DNA of 64,000 bases from Allolobophora icterica (taxonomy: Eukaryota; Annelida; Clitellata; Crassiclitellata; Lumbricidae): assembly GCA_963556255.1 (NCBI GenBank), contig OY744605.1, positions 4,475,187-4,539,186 of the forward strand. Direction: 5' to 3'. Below, piece after piece: positions 11,180-21,232 of the stretch. The position numbers and the translations under genes were made by a program. How positions within the stretch are numbered: the first letter of the stretch is position 1; each line of letters opens with the position of its first letter. The notes beneath the pieces are model-generated. The model searched no databases and was not told the origin of the DNA. It was given only the letters and a program-made list of their open reading frames with translations.

Positions 11180-11390
11180 AATTGCTCAGCGTCATCGTCT
11201 GATGCTTGGTCATTTATTAAGCGCTACTACGTAGTGACCAAGTATCAATCGATGGCGCTGAGTAATTGTGAGAGTGAAGAACTTGCTCAATATCCATACA
11301 CTGCAACGGTATCAGATGAGGAGACTCGAACCCGTACTTTGCGCATTACAAGGCGAACGCTCTAACCAATCGGATACTGGATCACAAGAA
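11180..11390 (-). mobile_element. tRNA-derived SINE with a long body hairpin
   Basis: The right end, read on the minus strand, is tRNA-like: A box GGTTAGAGCGTT, an anticodon arm compatible with TGT (Thr), and B box GGGTTCGAGTC. The body is a hairpin with 33-base arms 11180-11212 and 11235-11267, about 28 of 33 paired, around a 22-base loop. Related copies: 12657, 34823, 36207 and a body-only piece at 6012. Confidence 0.75.
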
Positions 11391-12000
11391 CTAATGCAAT
11401 GCACTTTAGTCTAATCTAATCTAATGAAGTTGATGATGACGATAATGGGGTGTTTTGTTTACATGTAAATTTGTTTCAAATTGAAGATATTGAAGATTAA
11501 AATAAATCTTTGTTTTCATTATGAATTTCTGATAGTATTTCAGTTATGTGTCTCTGTTTCTGAAGAAATATGTCTGTATTGAAACATAATATTTTAATAT
11601 TTGAAGAAATTCTCCTCTCGATTATTGGGGGGGGGCATTGCCCTGGCTCCTCAATTATTGGGGGGCACGTACCCCGGCTGCACCCCCAGAGTCTACGCCT
11701 ATGCATCTAACATTATCATTATTTCATTGTTTTATTTTCTTTCCCTCATTGTAACATTGTATGTAAAGCGCTGTGCTTTTGCCAAGGCGTTCATTAAAGA
11801 ATTCACTTACTTACTTACTTACTTATTTACTTATATGTATGGATGGATGTATTTGTGAATGTATGCAAATATATATGTATGCACATATGTATTTATGAAT
11901 GCATCTACGTACTTTGTGTTGTATATGTATATGTTCTTAATATTTCTATAGCGCTATTTTATGTCTTAAGCCAACAATGATCTTCGACTGCTCTTCTTTC
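11391..12000. other. Intron-like DNA with a transposon end
   Basis: 11635-11705 holds GGGGGGCACGTACCCC and AGAGTCTACGCCTATG, resembling the end of a DNA transposon. A TTAC repeat lies at 11806-11832. The TATG-rich stretch after it recurs upstream of every ankyrin exon here and is probably the preceding intron. Confidence 0.5.
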
Positions 12001-12011
12001 TTGTTCCAGAG

Positions 12012-12218
12012 GCGCTGACGTCAGACTCGTTACCAAAAGCAACGGTGACACGCTGCTCCATCTGGCGGCCTACCGAGGTCATGTGGACATCTGTCGTCTG
12101 CTACTGTAGCACGGCGCATGCGCAGACGTGCTGAACAAGCAAGAACGGATTCCGATGCAGGAAGCACAGATCAAAAGCCACTACGACATCTTCCGACTCA
12201 TCTCTAAGTTCCGTTCTG
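12012..12218 (+). pseudogene. Ankyrin-repeat exon, copy 2 (in-frame stop)
   Basis: A full-length 207-bp exon with acceptor TTGTTCCAGAG/GC and donor TTCTG/GTCGG, phase 1 at both ends, so it could be added or skipped without shifting the frame. It encodes GADVRLVTKSNGDT, one ankyrin repeat (LHLAAYRGHVDICRLLL) and half of a second. TAG at 12107-12109 replaces the Glu codon of LLEHGA. Upstream sequence (TATAGCGCTATTTTATGTCTTAA) matches that of copies 3-6. Confidence 0.82.
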
Positions 12219-12298
12219 GTCGGTTCTGCATTTAAGTTTCGCACTTTCTACAAGGAAACGTTTGTTTTTGCAGGTTACCGGGGTGTAGCGCTCTCTTG

Positions 12299-12610
12299 AG
12301 ACACCTTTTAAATGGTCTTAACTGAAACTATACAATCATGAAAACCAGTAGCCCTTTTGCAGAACAGTTTCTTAATACACCTTTTAAACGTCGTTAACTG
12401 ATTCTATATAGGTAGGAGACAGGGAAGCGTGCTCTCATAGACACCTTTAAAATGGTCTAAACCGATGCTATATAAGCATCATAAGACAGTCAATGATTAG
12501 TAACTTCGATTTCACAGATTAGTGCAAAGAAGAGGGCAACGCTATTCATCTCACAGCAGATAACCGATTTTTAGACACCTTTGAAACGGTTTACTTCAAT
12601 GCTTTATAGG
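12299..12610 (+). promoter_or_regulatory. Cluster of four PSE-TATA-like modules
   Basis: Boxes at 12299, 12375, 12439 and 12573 (AGACACCTTT, ATACACCTTT, AGACACCTTT, AGACACCTTT), each with its TATA exactly 30 bases downstream (TATACAAT, TATATAGG, TATATAAG, TTTATAGG). The sequence between modules differs while the box-to-TATA distance does not. The cluster lies 80 bp downstream of an ankyrin exon. Confidence 0.65.
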
Positions 12611-12656
12611 TCGCTTGGTCAAAACTACTTCATTTCCAGAGGTCTCGATTTTGTCG

Positions 12657-12812
12657 CCGTTGTTTGATGCTGGTCATCGACTAAGCTCCAGTATCTAGTA
12701 ACTTAGTGTCAACTGATGTCGCTGAGTGATTGCAAATGAAGGACTTTCTCCAAATCCCTACGACGTTACAAGCCCAGCGTTCTAACCAATTGGGCACGGT
12801 GTCACAAGAACC
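12657..12812 (-). mobile_element. Hairpin SINE, diverged copy
   Basis: Body (AGTATCTAGTAACTTAG, GTCGCTGAGTGATTG) followed by a degraded tRNA head (CCAGCGTTCTAACCAATTGG on the plus strand). It is followed at 115 bp by a linker exon, the same order as at 34823 and 36207. Confidence 0.6.
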
Positions 12813-12926
12813 AATGCAATGCAGGCCAATCTAATCTAATCTAATCCTGCTCTAATAAAGTAAATGATGGCTGCAATTACGATGATGATGATGATGATTA
12901 TGATGATGATGATGATGATGTTACAG

Positions 12927-13210
12927 ATCCGTCGCGAGACAGAGAGAGGTCACTGAGGTTATTGGGGTCACTGAGGTCGTCGACCTGTGAACTCGACTCA
13001 ATTTCGAGGCACTCTACGTTGCCAAGCGACGAGATGAAGATGATCAGTGAACCCATCTTCAGCATCAGCAGCAACGACAACAACGTTCATCTTAGAACAG
13101 ATGATAAAGATGATGATAAAGATCTCCTTAGTCGTTATCATCATCATCATCCTGATAATCACATCTCTTCAGTGACTTGTTTATCCTCTCAACGCCGGCG
13201 ACGAACTTGA
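12927..13210 (+). pseudogene. Acidic/His-rich linker exon, copy 1
   Basis: Acceptor GATGATGTTACAG/AT, phase 1, matching the phase-1 donor of the ankyrin exons. The frame is open to TGA 13208-13210: PSRDRERSLR, then STCELDSISRHS, ISEPIFSISSNDNN, and an Asp/Lys and His tract. Two homologues (35087, 36481) support it as a real exon. The true donor is unclear; the frame may read into the intron. It is probably the exon between the ankyrin and coiled-coil exons. No known domain; likely disordered. The hAT insertion 43 bp further separates it from any downstream exon. Confidence 0.6.
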
Positions 13211-13252
13211 GGTTGATGCGATATATTTATAGATTGATAGATCAATCTACTG

Positions 13253-15099
13253 CAGGCATGGGCAACTTCTTTTAACAGAGGGCCGTCCTAAGATATTACG
13301 GGCAGCTCAGGGGCCGCATGGCGCATGCCAATCGTGGGCTAATTTTTGCAGATTCATTTGCCCACGAAAATAAGACAATATTAATTTTATTCAAACTAGC
13401 CTATAACTATTGCGATATAACCGTTACGGTTAAATTTATGTTAGACTAAATGAAGATAATTTTTATGATGAAAACATAATTATCCTAATTACCTACGTCC
13501 TAATGTAGGACAATAAAACACTATAATATGTTATAAGTTTCTTCAGTTTAAAAAATACATAAAACTGTTCGTGTACAATGTATCCACTTGCTTGGTGTGC
13601 TATATGTAATGATTAATGTGGAATCTGACACTTCTCACGACACAATTTATCCAGTATGGTTGCTTTAATGTTCGAAGTGGCAATTAAAATTTCATTGGAA
13701 AGATTAATTGTCATTTGTTAGTCTGCATCTGCTTCTGCATTTTGTTAGTTCTTTCAGTGTGATCCTCCTTACAGATTTTATTTTAGTTATAGTTACAGTT
13801 ATAGTTAATGGGTTTTCATTTTAGTTATAGTTACAGTTATAGTTAGTATTATTTTTTAGTTATAGTTATAATTATAGTTAATGGACTTTTATTTTAGTTA
13901 ATTTTAGTTTGTACATAGTTACAACTGGCCCCGATGGCGCTGCGCCTGGTCCCTATTGGGTCATCGATTAAATGTCGACAAATTTTCGGCAGTTTTTGAT
14001 CTCCTTCCCCCTAACAGCTGTTACACATTCAAGAACCCCCTAACCAAATTATGTAAAAGAAAATTACCCCACCCCAGAAAATTTCTATGACTCTAACAAA
14101 TGCAAAAAAACAGAAATTCTCGAAAAAACAAAATGTTGTTCAGATTTGAATTTGATACTTAGGCCTAATGGCTACAGTACATGTGCACTGGAATCACTGT
14201 CTGTCACAGATATTTATTGGATGTTTCCATTCAAAAATACAATCTTGTCTTTTAAATTTGTATTCAATTTGATTTTTATTATGAACATTTCAATTTTGAA
14301 CATGAAGATTATAACTTTTTTTATAGTATTCCGTTTAACCCTTTAATATGCGATTTTGCGCTGTAGCATAGTCAACTTGGGGTGCAGTCGCTATAGAAAC
14401 GTTTACACAATAATTACATTTAATGAGCTGAGCCCATTGATATCTATAAATATCGATGAATGAGCCACTACTACTGGGTTAATTCACAAATCAAAAATTC
14501 GGGGCGAACATAGGCTGTTGCAGCGCATGTTCACATTCTCATGTTTATCGATATTCCATGTTTTACTTCATTAACGAAAATAGCGATGAATTTTCGTTAG
14601 TGTTATTTTCGTTATAGTTATGGTTATAGTTAATGATATTTTTTAGTTACAGTCATAGTTATCGTTAACGAAATTGATTTTTGTTCGTTAACGAACATTT
14701 TCGTTATCGTTAACGTTAACGAGAATCACACTGAGTTCTTTGAGAAGAACTGTTCACAAATATAGGTGCTTGAAAACAGTGCAACCATTTTCAGGGCATG
14801 AAATCTAATTACAGATGGCTTCCAAAGTTTCGAACCTACCAACTCTGTGGTATTGTTTCAGGCAGAAAGTAATTACATTGATGAATGAGTAGTGAACTAG
14901 TTGACTAGACTAGAGGCCGGATTCTTAATAAATAAGAAACAGATGTTTCAATGTCGGCCTACGTACAGAGATCCAGACATTCATGTAGGGTCGGATAAAA
15001 GTGTCAGATACAATGGTAATATTGAAGACATGTCAAGGGCCGGTTGAAAAGTTCCCGGGGGCCGGATCCGGCCCGCGGGCCCTATGTTGCCCACCTCTG
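13253..15099. mobile_element. hAT non-autonomous transposon (outer)
   Basis: Ends CAGGCATGGGCAAC and, inverted, CAGAGGTGGGCAAC; perfect 8-bp duplication ATCTACTG at 13245-13252 and 15100-15107. GC-rich subterminal stretches (GGGCCGGATCCGGCCC type) occur at both ends. No transposase frame. It split the intron after linker exon copy 1. Confidence 0.93.
13755..14733. mobile_element. hAT non-autonomous transposon nested in the outer one
   Basis: Ends CAGTGTGAT ... ATCACACTG with the 8-bp duplication AGTTCTTT at 13747-13754 and 14734-14741. Subterminal repeats TTAGTTATAGTTACAG and TTCGTTAACGAAAAT lie at the two ends. It inserted after the outer element. Confidence 0.92.
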
Positions 15100-15284
15100 A
15101 TCTACTGATTAACTTATTGACTGATTGATCAGCTGACGGATTGATTGACTGATTGCTTGACTGACTGACTGATTGATTACCTACCACCTACCACGATAGA
15201 CATTCTATTTGTTACATTGACCTATCATAGCCTTTTTTATCACTTAGTGGTCCAAGAACTTCCTTTGGTAATGCTGTTGAGCAG

Positions 15285-15535
15285 CCTGAACGTCTTAGTG
15301 GTTAAAACGTGCTCGAGTGTCAATCGAGTGGTCGAGGGTTCAAATTCGCACTAGGGCAGAAATTTGCTCAACTTGCGCCCCCTAGCCAACTCGGATAGAA
15401 CAAGTATACCGTCAGTGGAAAGATCAGACGGCGAGGGAGACGACTAACCATCGTTCTTATACACCGATGCCAAGAAAAATGAAGTCGGTAATGCTATGTA
15501 CATATATCTGCCTCTCGGTGTTAGTTGAACTGACT
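15285..15535 (+). mobile_element. tRNA-derived SINE, family 2
   Basis: Head with A box TTAGTGGTTAAAACG and B box GGTCGAGGGTTCAAAT, then a shared body (CTTGCGCCCCCTAGCCAACT, AGATCAGACGGCGAGGGAGA, ATGAAGTCGGTAATGC). The second copy is at 29350. Confidence 0.75.
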
Positions 15536-15539
15536 AGTA

Positions 15540-16250
15540 GTTCCAGAGCCGTTCACGTAGCTCTCTTCCTTTTTCCAGGCTTTGGACTGGCACTACCATA
15601 GTAATGGCAGTGGCTTCATGTGGCCCTCAAATTTCGGATATTAGAGGGCAGCGGTCTTCCAATGCAGAATTCTACGAACCGCCAGGCGCCCTTTCAAATC
15701 ATAATATTTGGACCGAAGCATTGGTTACACTAACCCTAAGACTAACCCTGAACGTTTGAAACATTCCCGGTGAAGGACCCAACTCGAGGACGGTTGTATT
15801 CTCCTTGTTTCTTATACTTGTTGCCGCCCTGCGTGCAGCATAAGCGCCGTGAGGAATATCACAGTTCATTCTTGGTACACATATACACTTCTTCGGCGCA
15901 TACTTTTTCGTGGATTCTAACGTCTTGGCATCACGAACTGTATGTTTACTAAAATTACTCGTTTCGTACAGTTTCTCGGAATTTTCAAAGTCATTAAAGC
16001 GAAAATACTTTACCAACATAACAAAAACTTTCCGTTACTGCCACCATATTAGTTATGAAAGTAGCACGTTCTGGAATCACGTGACACCGGACACTTGACT
16101 TGTGGCCCGTTAGTTTTTTAAATAATTATATGGTCGCCTTGCGGCCCGCTATTAAGTGTAGAGTTTACCACTTTCCACTGTTTAGCGACATTTAATAGCA
16201 ACAAAGACCAAGATTGTATAGTAACATTTAACTGAGACGACGCTTATTTT
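15540..16250. other. Non-coding spacer
   Basis: No supported gene; the frames at 15699-16098 have no domain. A short CTAACCCTAAGACTAACCC stretch at about 15728 is too brief to call telomeric. Confidence 0.45.
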
Positions 16251-16288
16251 TACTTATAACACAAATGCATGAAGTAAAAGAGGTGTTT
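16251..16288 (-). promoter_or_regulatory. PSE-TATA-like module
   Basis: Box AAACACCTCTTTTAC starts at 16288; TATAAGTA lies 30 bases on. Confidence 0.6.
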
Positions 16289-16494
16289 AAGGGAGTCGAC
16301 TATTCTGATAACTTGTAGAGTAAAAGTAACACGTTGTCGCCTTCAGTTCGAAAGTAGGCTTGTCCGCACCTACAACACTTTAAATTGTTTCTGATAGAGC
16401 TTCAACATGCCCGTATCGCTGACATTTATTACACCTCATCGATGAAGGGATAAATCTTCGTACCTTGTAATGGAAAACTCCGCCACAGGCTACC

Positions 16495-16884
16495 TCTGCT
16501 GAGGAAGCCTGTGCCTGTCCCAAGCCAGGACAAAGGAGGAGGGTTCTGCGGTGGGCTTGCAACCCACCCAGGTAAAAAAAAACAGCTAGCAACAGAAACA
16601 ATGCAGAACATCATTAGAAAGAAACGACTGAACTGGATGGGACACGTGGCCCGAATGAATAACGATAGAAGAGCCAGCCAAGTGACTAGGTGGACTCCGG
16701 AGGGGAAGCGTGGGAAAGGAGGACCAAGAAAGACCTGGATGGGAACTGTTCGAGAAGATCTTAGATGTCTCGAGATGACGGTGGAGGATGCTGTTGAGGT
16801 GGCGAAGGACAGAGAAGAATGGAGGAACTGCGTTGCTCGATGTGCAGCTCTGCACGGGAAGGACTAAGTAAGTAAGTAAGTAAT
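16495..16884 (+). mobile_element. Truncated non-LTR retrotransposon with reverse transcriptase C-terminus
   Basis: The frame to TAA at 16865-16867 contains RLNWMGHVARM, then EGKRGKGGPRKTWMGTVRED and REEWRNCVARCAALHG, the W.GH..RM ... GKR..G.P..TW tail common to many LINE reverse transcriptases of RTE-like groups. The catalytic domain is missing. An AAGT simple repeat at 16865-16882 is the usual 3' tail. The segment before the coding piece (16495-16590) has no matching frame and may be 5' leader joined to the 3' end by internal deletion, which is inference. Confidence 0.7.
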
Positions 16885-17164
16885 GGAATCCGTCGATTTC
16901 GATATTTTCCGACAAATTTGTTCCCTTCTCATAAGCCACCATCTCTACCTTAGTTATGGTGAATGATACGAAATCCACGATATTCAAATTTATTATACTA
17001 ACAGTTCAACTGAATGATCAGCGGAGATCCACACTTGAGACAATACCAGAGTGTGCAGTGATGCATCATAGGACAGGACCGTGTCACTAAACGATGGATA
17101 ATGTTTAGAACTCAAGCGCTGGCAGAAGTAAGGCGAAAGGAGATCTAGATGTAATGCTCTATTT

Positions 17165-17290
17165 AGACAGCCTTAACACGTCTTCTGTTGACCCTATATA
17201 TTCATAGAATGCAGATTGAATAAACACATTTTAATTTTGCCGTTGATGGAAATTATAGAGGCGGCTAAAAACGTTATAACGGTGTCTAAG
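17165..17290. promoter_or_regulatory. Opposed PSE-TATA-like modules
   Basis: Plus: AGACAGCCTT at 17165 with TATATATT at 17195. Minus: AGACACCGTT starting at 17287 with TATAATTT 30 bases on (17257). The two point toward each other across about 60 bp. A weaker plus box (AGACACCCTC at 17701) has only ATTTATGC at the expected place. Confidence 0.55.
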
Positions 17291-17329
17291 TAGTACACAC
17301 AAAAAGCTGAAATATGCCCAAATAATTTC

Positions 17330-17376
17330 TGTCGACGTCAACAACCTTTGTTGCTGTCGTTAAACTCTGGGTCCGT
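17330..17376 (+). repeat. Conserved block M
   Basis: TTTCTGTCGACGTCAAC, then TTTGTTGCTGTCGTTAAAC and CTGGGTCC. One of at least 14 copies of a ~55-bp block; another plus copy is at 53415. Confidence 0.6.
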
Positions 17377-17924
17377 CCAAATTAGCACAATTCCAAAGAT
17401 CTAGCGGGTGAGGCTATATCAACGTCAACGGCCCTTGTGACCAAAGGATGTTAGTCGCAGGTCATACAATGACGTATTTATATATTTCACCGCGTCAATG
17501 CGTTTCGTCAGAAGCGTTTAATCAGCAGTGAGTTTAACCCCGCTGCCCTTTCTAGATGGTTCCAGTCAAGCAAAATCGACGGGAAGGCCAGGTAAAGATT
17601 GGTTGAAAGTAAAAACCCAGTGTAGGCTACGGCGGATGGTGTTAGAACTTGAACGACGACGGATAATGGAAAGAGGAAGACTTGATGCATCGATCTCCTT
17701 AGACACCCTCAAAACACTATAATCTTCACTATTTATGCATGGTGACTAGTAGTAGGTGAATCTAGAACGACGCCAACAATTTTTGTGGCCACAAGGTGTT
17801 AATAGGTGGTGGTAAAACCATGCACAATGCTCTATTTAGATACATTTAAGACATTTAACCCGCCACGCTTTTAATCAACAATCGCGTTAACTCCGTCACT
17901 ACCATTTTCACGTGTCGCCAGTCC

Positions 17925-18012
17925 TAAGCCCAGAAAAAGTAGGAGGTCGATGCCAATCATCTTTGTTATGACGCAGCGTCGTTAGAAAGCAAATATCCAA
18001 ACTAATTACTGG
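17925..18012 (+). repeat. Conserved block N (stem-forming)
   Basis: GTGTCGCCAGTCCTAAGCC ... AGTAGGAGGTCGATGCC, then AATCATCTTTGTTATGACGC and GCGTCGTTAGA. Outer and inner complementary pairs (TCCTA/TAGGA) could form a stem. Related copies: 22125, 24165, 28760, 30240, 33285, 44010, 49483 and 56390 (plus); 43350 and 48823 (minus). Confidence 0.55.
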
Positions 18013-18112
18013 TTGCTGTAGGATCATAATATGTCATATGAACGGTGAGAACGGTTTAAAACGCATTTTCTTATCGATTTCAAAGGCTTCTGATGCTACA
18101 CGATGTCGTTAA

Positions 18113-19775
18113 CCTTCGCAGGACGGAAAGGGGTAAATAATTACCCCAGGGGTGTTTGGATGTTGATTGCGGAGCAACTGTAGGTAGGTATCATTTGTCG
18201 TTCCACATGTTTACAAGTTACCACCAATGACATATTCTGACTGCATACCCACCACACTGCCATGTGGTGGGAAACAGATTTTTCAATCCAAAGTGTCCTG
18301 GGGTAAAAATTTACCCCTCTTCGTCCTCGACGTCGTTATTTTTTCGTTCATAGGGCAGATATATTTTTTAGAGATATGAGCTCATAAATGACCTGCAATC
18401 ATAAATCAAGTGTGGAATCTACCATGGAACTGAGTGTTAATAGTTTAATAATTTTGGATAGTTTATATTCCAAGATGGCGGCCAATATGGCTGCCAAAAC
18501 AAAAATATGCATGTCTCAGCTCATGGGTAAGCTAAAACGACAAATGAAGAGTCAATTTTAATATTTCCAAGGTCAAGGAATCGATTTATCGCAGTGGCAA
18601 TAGTGTGTGAGTACTACTGTCCAAGATGGCGGCCAACATGGCCGCCAAAACACAAAAATGTGTATATCTCGGCTCGTAGGTAAGATACAATGACAAATGA
18701 AGTGTCAATTGTAGCATTTCCAAGGCCAAGGAATCGATGTATCGTAGTGGCAATAGTGTGTGAATACTGATTTCCAAGATGGCGGCCAATATGGCCGTCA
18801 AAACACAAAAAATGGAATTATCAATCAGCCGACTGATCGGTCACTATTGTCACTGCGATAAATCGATTCCCTGACCTTGGAAATGTTACAATTGACACTT
18901 CATTTGTCATTGGAGCTTACCTACAACCTGAGATATACATATTTTTGTGTTTTGGCTGCCATGTTGGCCGCCATCTTGGAAATTAGTATTCCCACACAAT
19001 TGCCACTACGATAGTTTGATTTCTTGACCTTAGAAATGTTACAATTGATACCTCATTTGTCATTGTAGCCTACCTATGTGCTGAGAGATATATATTTTTG
19101 TGTTTTCGCGGCCATATTGGCCGCCATCTTGGAAAGTATTATTCCTACACTATTGCCACTATGATAAATCGATTCCCTGACCTTGGAAATGTTACAATTG
19201 ACACTTCATTTGTCATTGGAGCTTACCTACAACCTGAGATATACATATTTTTGTGTTTTGGCTGCCATGTTGGCCGCCATCTTGGAAATTAGTATTCCCA
19301 CACTATTGCCACTACGATAGTTTGATTTCTTGACCTTAGAAATGTTACAATTGATACCTCATTTGTCATTGTAGCCTACCTATGTGCTGAGAGATATATA
19401 TTTTTGTGTTTTCGCGGCCATATTGGCCGCCATCTTGGAAAGTATTATTCCTACACTATTGCCACTATGATAAATCGATTTCTTGACCTTGAAAATGTTA
19501 CAATTGACACTTCATTTGTCATTGTAGCTTACCTACGTGCTGAGATATACATTTTTGTGTGTTTTGGCGGCCATATTGACCGCCATCTTGAAAAGTAGTA
19601 TTTGCACACTATTGCCACTATGAAAAATCGATTCCTTGACCTTGGAAATGTTACAATTGACACTTCATTTGTCATCGTAGCTTACCTGTGAGCTGAGATA
19701 TTACACATTGTTTTGGGGTAAAATATTACCCTCTTCGTCCTCCGTGTATCGTAAAATCTTTCCGTCCTGCGAAGG
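18113..19775. mobile_element. piggyBac-type non-autonomous element, copy 1, with internal tandem repeats
   Basis: Flanked by TTAA at 18109-18112 and 19776-19779, with inverted ends CCTTCGCAGGACGGAAAG. It interrupts a repeat whose empty form reads GATGTCGTTAAACTGTTTAA elsewhere (22315, 41790), confirming the TTAA target. Inside are ~150-bp monomers: three in one direction (YY1-like AAGATGGCGGCC near 18475, 18621, 18775), then five inverted (near 18967, 19120, 19271, 19426, 19578). Palindromes such as GGGGTAAATAATTACCCC lie near both ends. No transposase frame. Confidence 0.92.
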
Positions 19776-19850
19776 TTAAACTGTTTAATCTAATCCAATG
19801 ATCAGTTAAATCTTCTACCAATTTGTCTTCTTTAGGACGAGGCCACTTAC

Positions 19851-19989
19851 CGTCGGCAAATGCATAGGTGGCAGCACCGTTGTCGGAAGAGAAGAAGACC
19901 ATGGTGTCTTGAACACTGTCTTCAACTGCTTCTACTTGCTGAGAATCGTTCCAACGCCATAGTCGAGCTCCATCACAGCATCTCCATAC
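19851..19989 (-). pseudogene. Sulfatase exon remnant (GALNS-like), frameshifted
   Basis: Bounded on the minus strand by an acceptor (CTTTGTCTTAG/GT) and a donor (GACG/GTAAGTGG). One frame reads YGDAVMELDYGVGTILSK and then hits TAG; a second frame continues as VQDTMVFFSSDNGAATYAFA. Joined by recognition only, these resemble the sulfatase segment that holds the metal-binding Asp-Asn of SDNG, as in N-acetylgalactosamine-6-sulfatase. The frame break suggests a dead copy. No neighbouring sulfatase exons were found. The second frame is open through the whole exon, so an unrelated protein remains possible. Confidence 0.5.
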
Positions 19990-20034
19990 CTAAGACAAAG
20001 ACCAAGGTCACAGACCAAAATATATAATTGTCAT

Positions 20035-20430
20035 AACAATAACAATGGTTTTAACGACAGCAACCCTTATCGACATCACATCGGCAGAAAATACACACAC
20101 AAAGAACTAAAATTAAAAAAAAACAATCGTTATAATAGCCTTTCTCGCTATAACTGTTATAATAACAATACTCACAAAATAAATTTGTATAATAACAAAT
20201 TTTACAATAACAATTGTTAAAAACAACTCTCATAATAAAAACAATTGTAATAAAAATAACAATTGTCATAATTACAAATCTTATAACATCAAACAATTGT
20301 TTGTAAGAACAAACAAATGTTATAATAAAAAAATTTCTCACACTAACAATTCTAATAAAAACAATTCTTATACTAAAAATTGCGATATATAACAATAATT
20401 TTCATACCAACATTTGTAATGATAATAACT
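20035..20430. repeat. Degenerate AACAAT-rich simple sequence
   Basis: Repeated variants of ATAACAATTGT and AATAACAA over about 390 bp. The minus-strand frame at 20051-20395 is low complexity and is not treated as a gene. Confidence 0.7.
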
Positions 20431-20453
20431 AGCAGTCTAGTTTCTAGTAAGAT

Positions 20454-20698
20454 CAGGGCTTTTTTGCAGCCGGAACGCACCGGAACGGCGTTCCGGCACC
20501 TTTTTTCAGGTACTAAAAAATAATTTCTTTATTTTAATAATAAAAACAATAATTTGCTTATTTTAATTTAATTTCAGTGTTTTGAACTGTTTCAGTGTTT
20601 ATTGAGACCCCTCCCAACCCCCAACCCCGTTTTTCTCGGGATTTTAGCCCACCCATAATTATTCCGTTCCGGAACCTTTTTCCAGAAAAAAAGCACTG
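20454..20698. mobile_element. Short hAT-type MITE
   Basis: Ends CAGGGCTTTTTT and inverse CAGTGCTTTTTTT; 8-bp flanks AGTAAGAT and AGTAAGAA (one mismatch). CCGGAACG/CGTTCCGG palindromic stretches near both ends. Confidence 0.8.
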
Positions 20699-21111
20699 AG
20701 TAAGAAAGAGTATAGTCTACTAAATCATCGTAGTCTTCATATCCTGAGGGTCATTTTTACATTGGTTAAAAAGCAACAACAGTTATCAATAATATAATTA
20801 ATTATAATATTTAATGATAAAAGAAATGTAATAAAATCTTCGTTAGTTTGCTAATGGCAATGGGAATTGCAAATTTATATAGCGCCATTGACCAGAGACT
20901 CATCAAAGGCACTCCCGACCTAACACAGCGAACAAATTGAACACGATTGAACAAAATGGTCTTCAAGCGTTTATGGAAAAGAGGCAAACTTTACTTTACT
21001 CACAGTCCCCGTTTGCTCTTTCCACGGAATTTGGTCGAGGCTAGAGAGGTGTGTGTATGACTATATGGACGTCAAATAAGGGTAAAAGGAAATATGGATG
21101 CATGATTCCTT

Positions 21112-21150
21112 AGACACCCATAAAACGCTTTAGCTGACGTTATATATTCC
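21112..21150 (+). promoter_or_regulatory. PSE-TATA-like module
   Basis: AGACACCCATAAAACG at 21112, TATATATT 29-30 bases on, then CCTCGTG. The same tail after TATA is shared with the modules at 30016 and 56152, and TCGACGTCAACGGCCC follows about 58 bp after the TATA. Confidence 0.6.
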
Positions 21151-21232
21151 TCGTGCCCCTCGTTGTTTTATGAAACCACCAACTTCCATCGATGATAGGT
21201 CGACGTCAACGGCCCTTGTGGCCATAAGGTTA

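Noticed and set aside
15720..15760. Telomere-like CTAACCCTAA repeat
   Set aside because: Only two to three imperfect units.
16586..16987. 133-codon minus frame
   Set aside because: Antisense of the LINE reverse-transcriptase tail, which is the recognisable strand.
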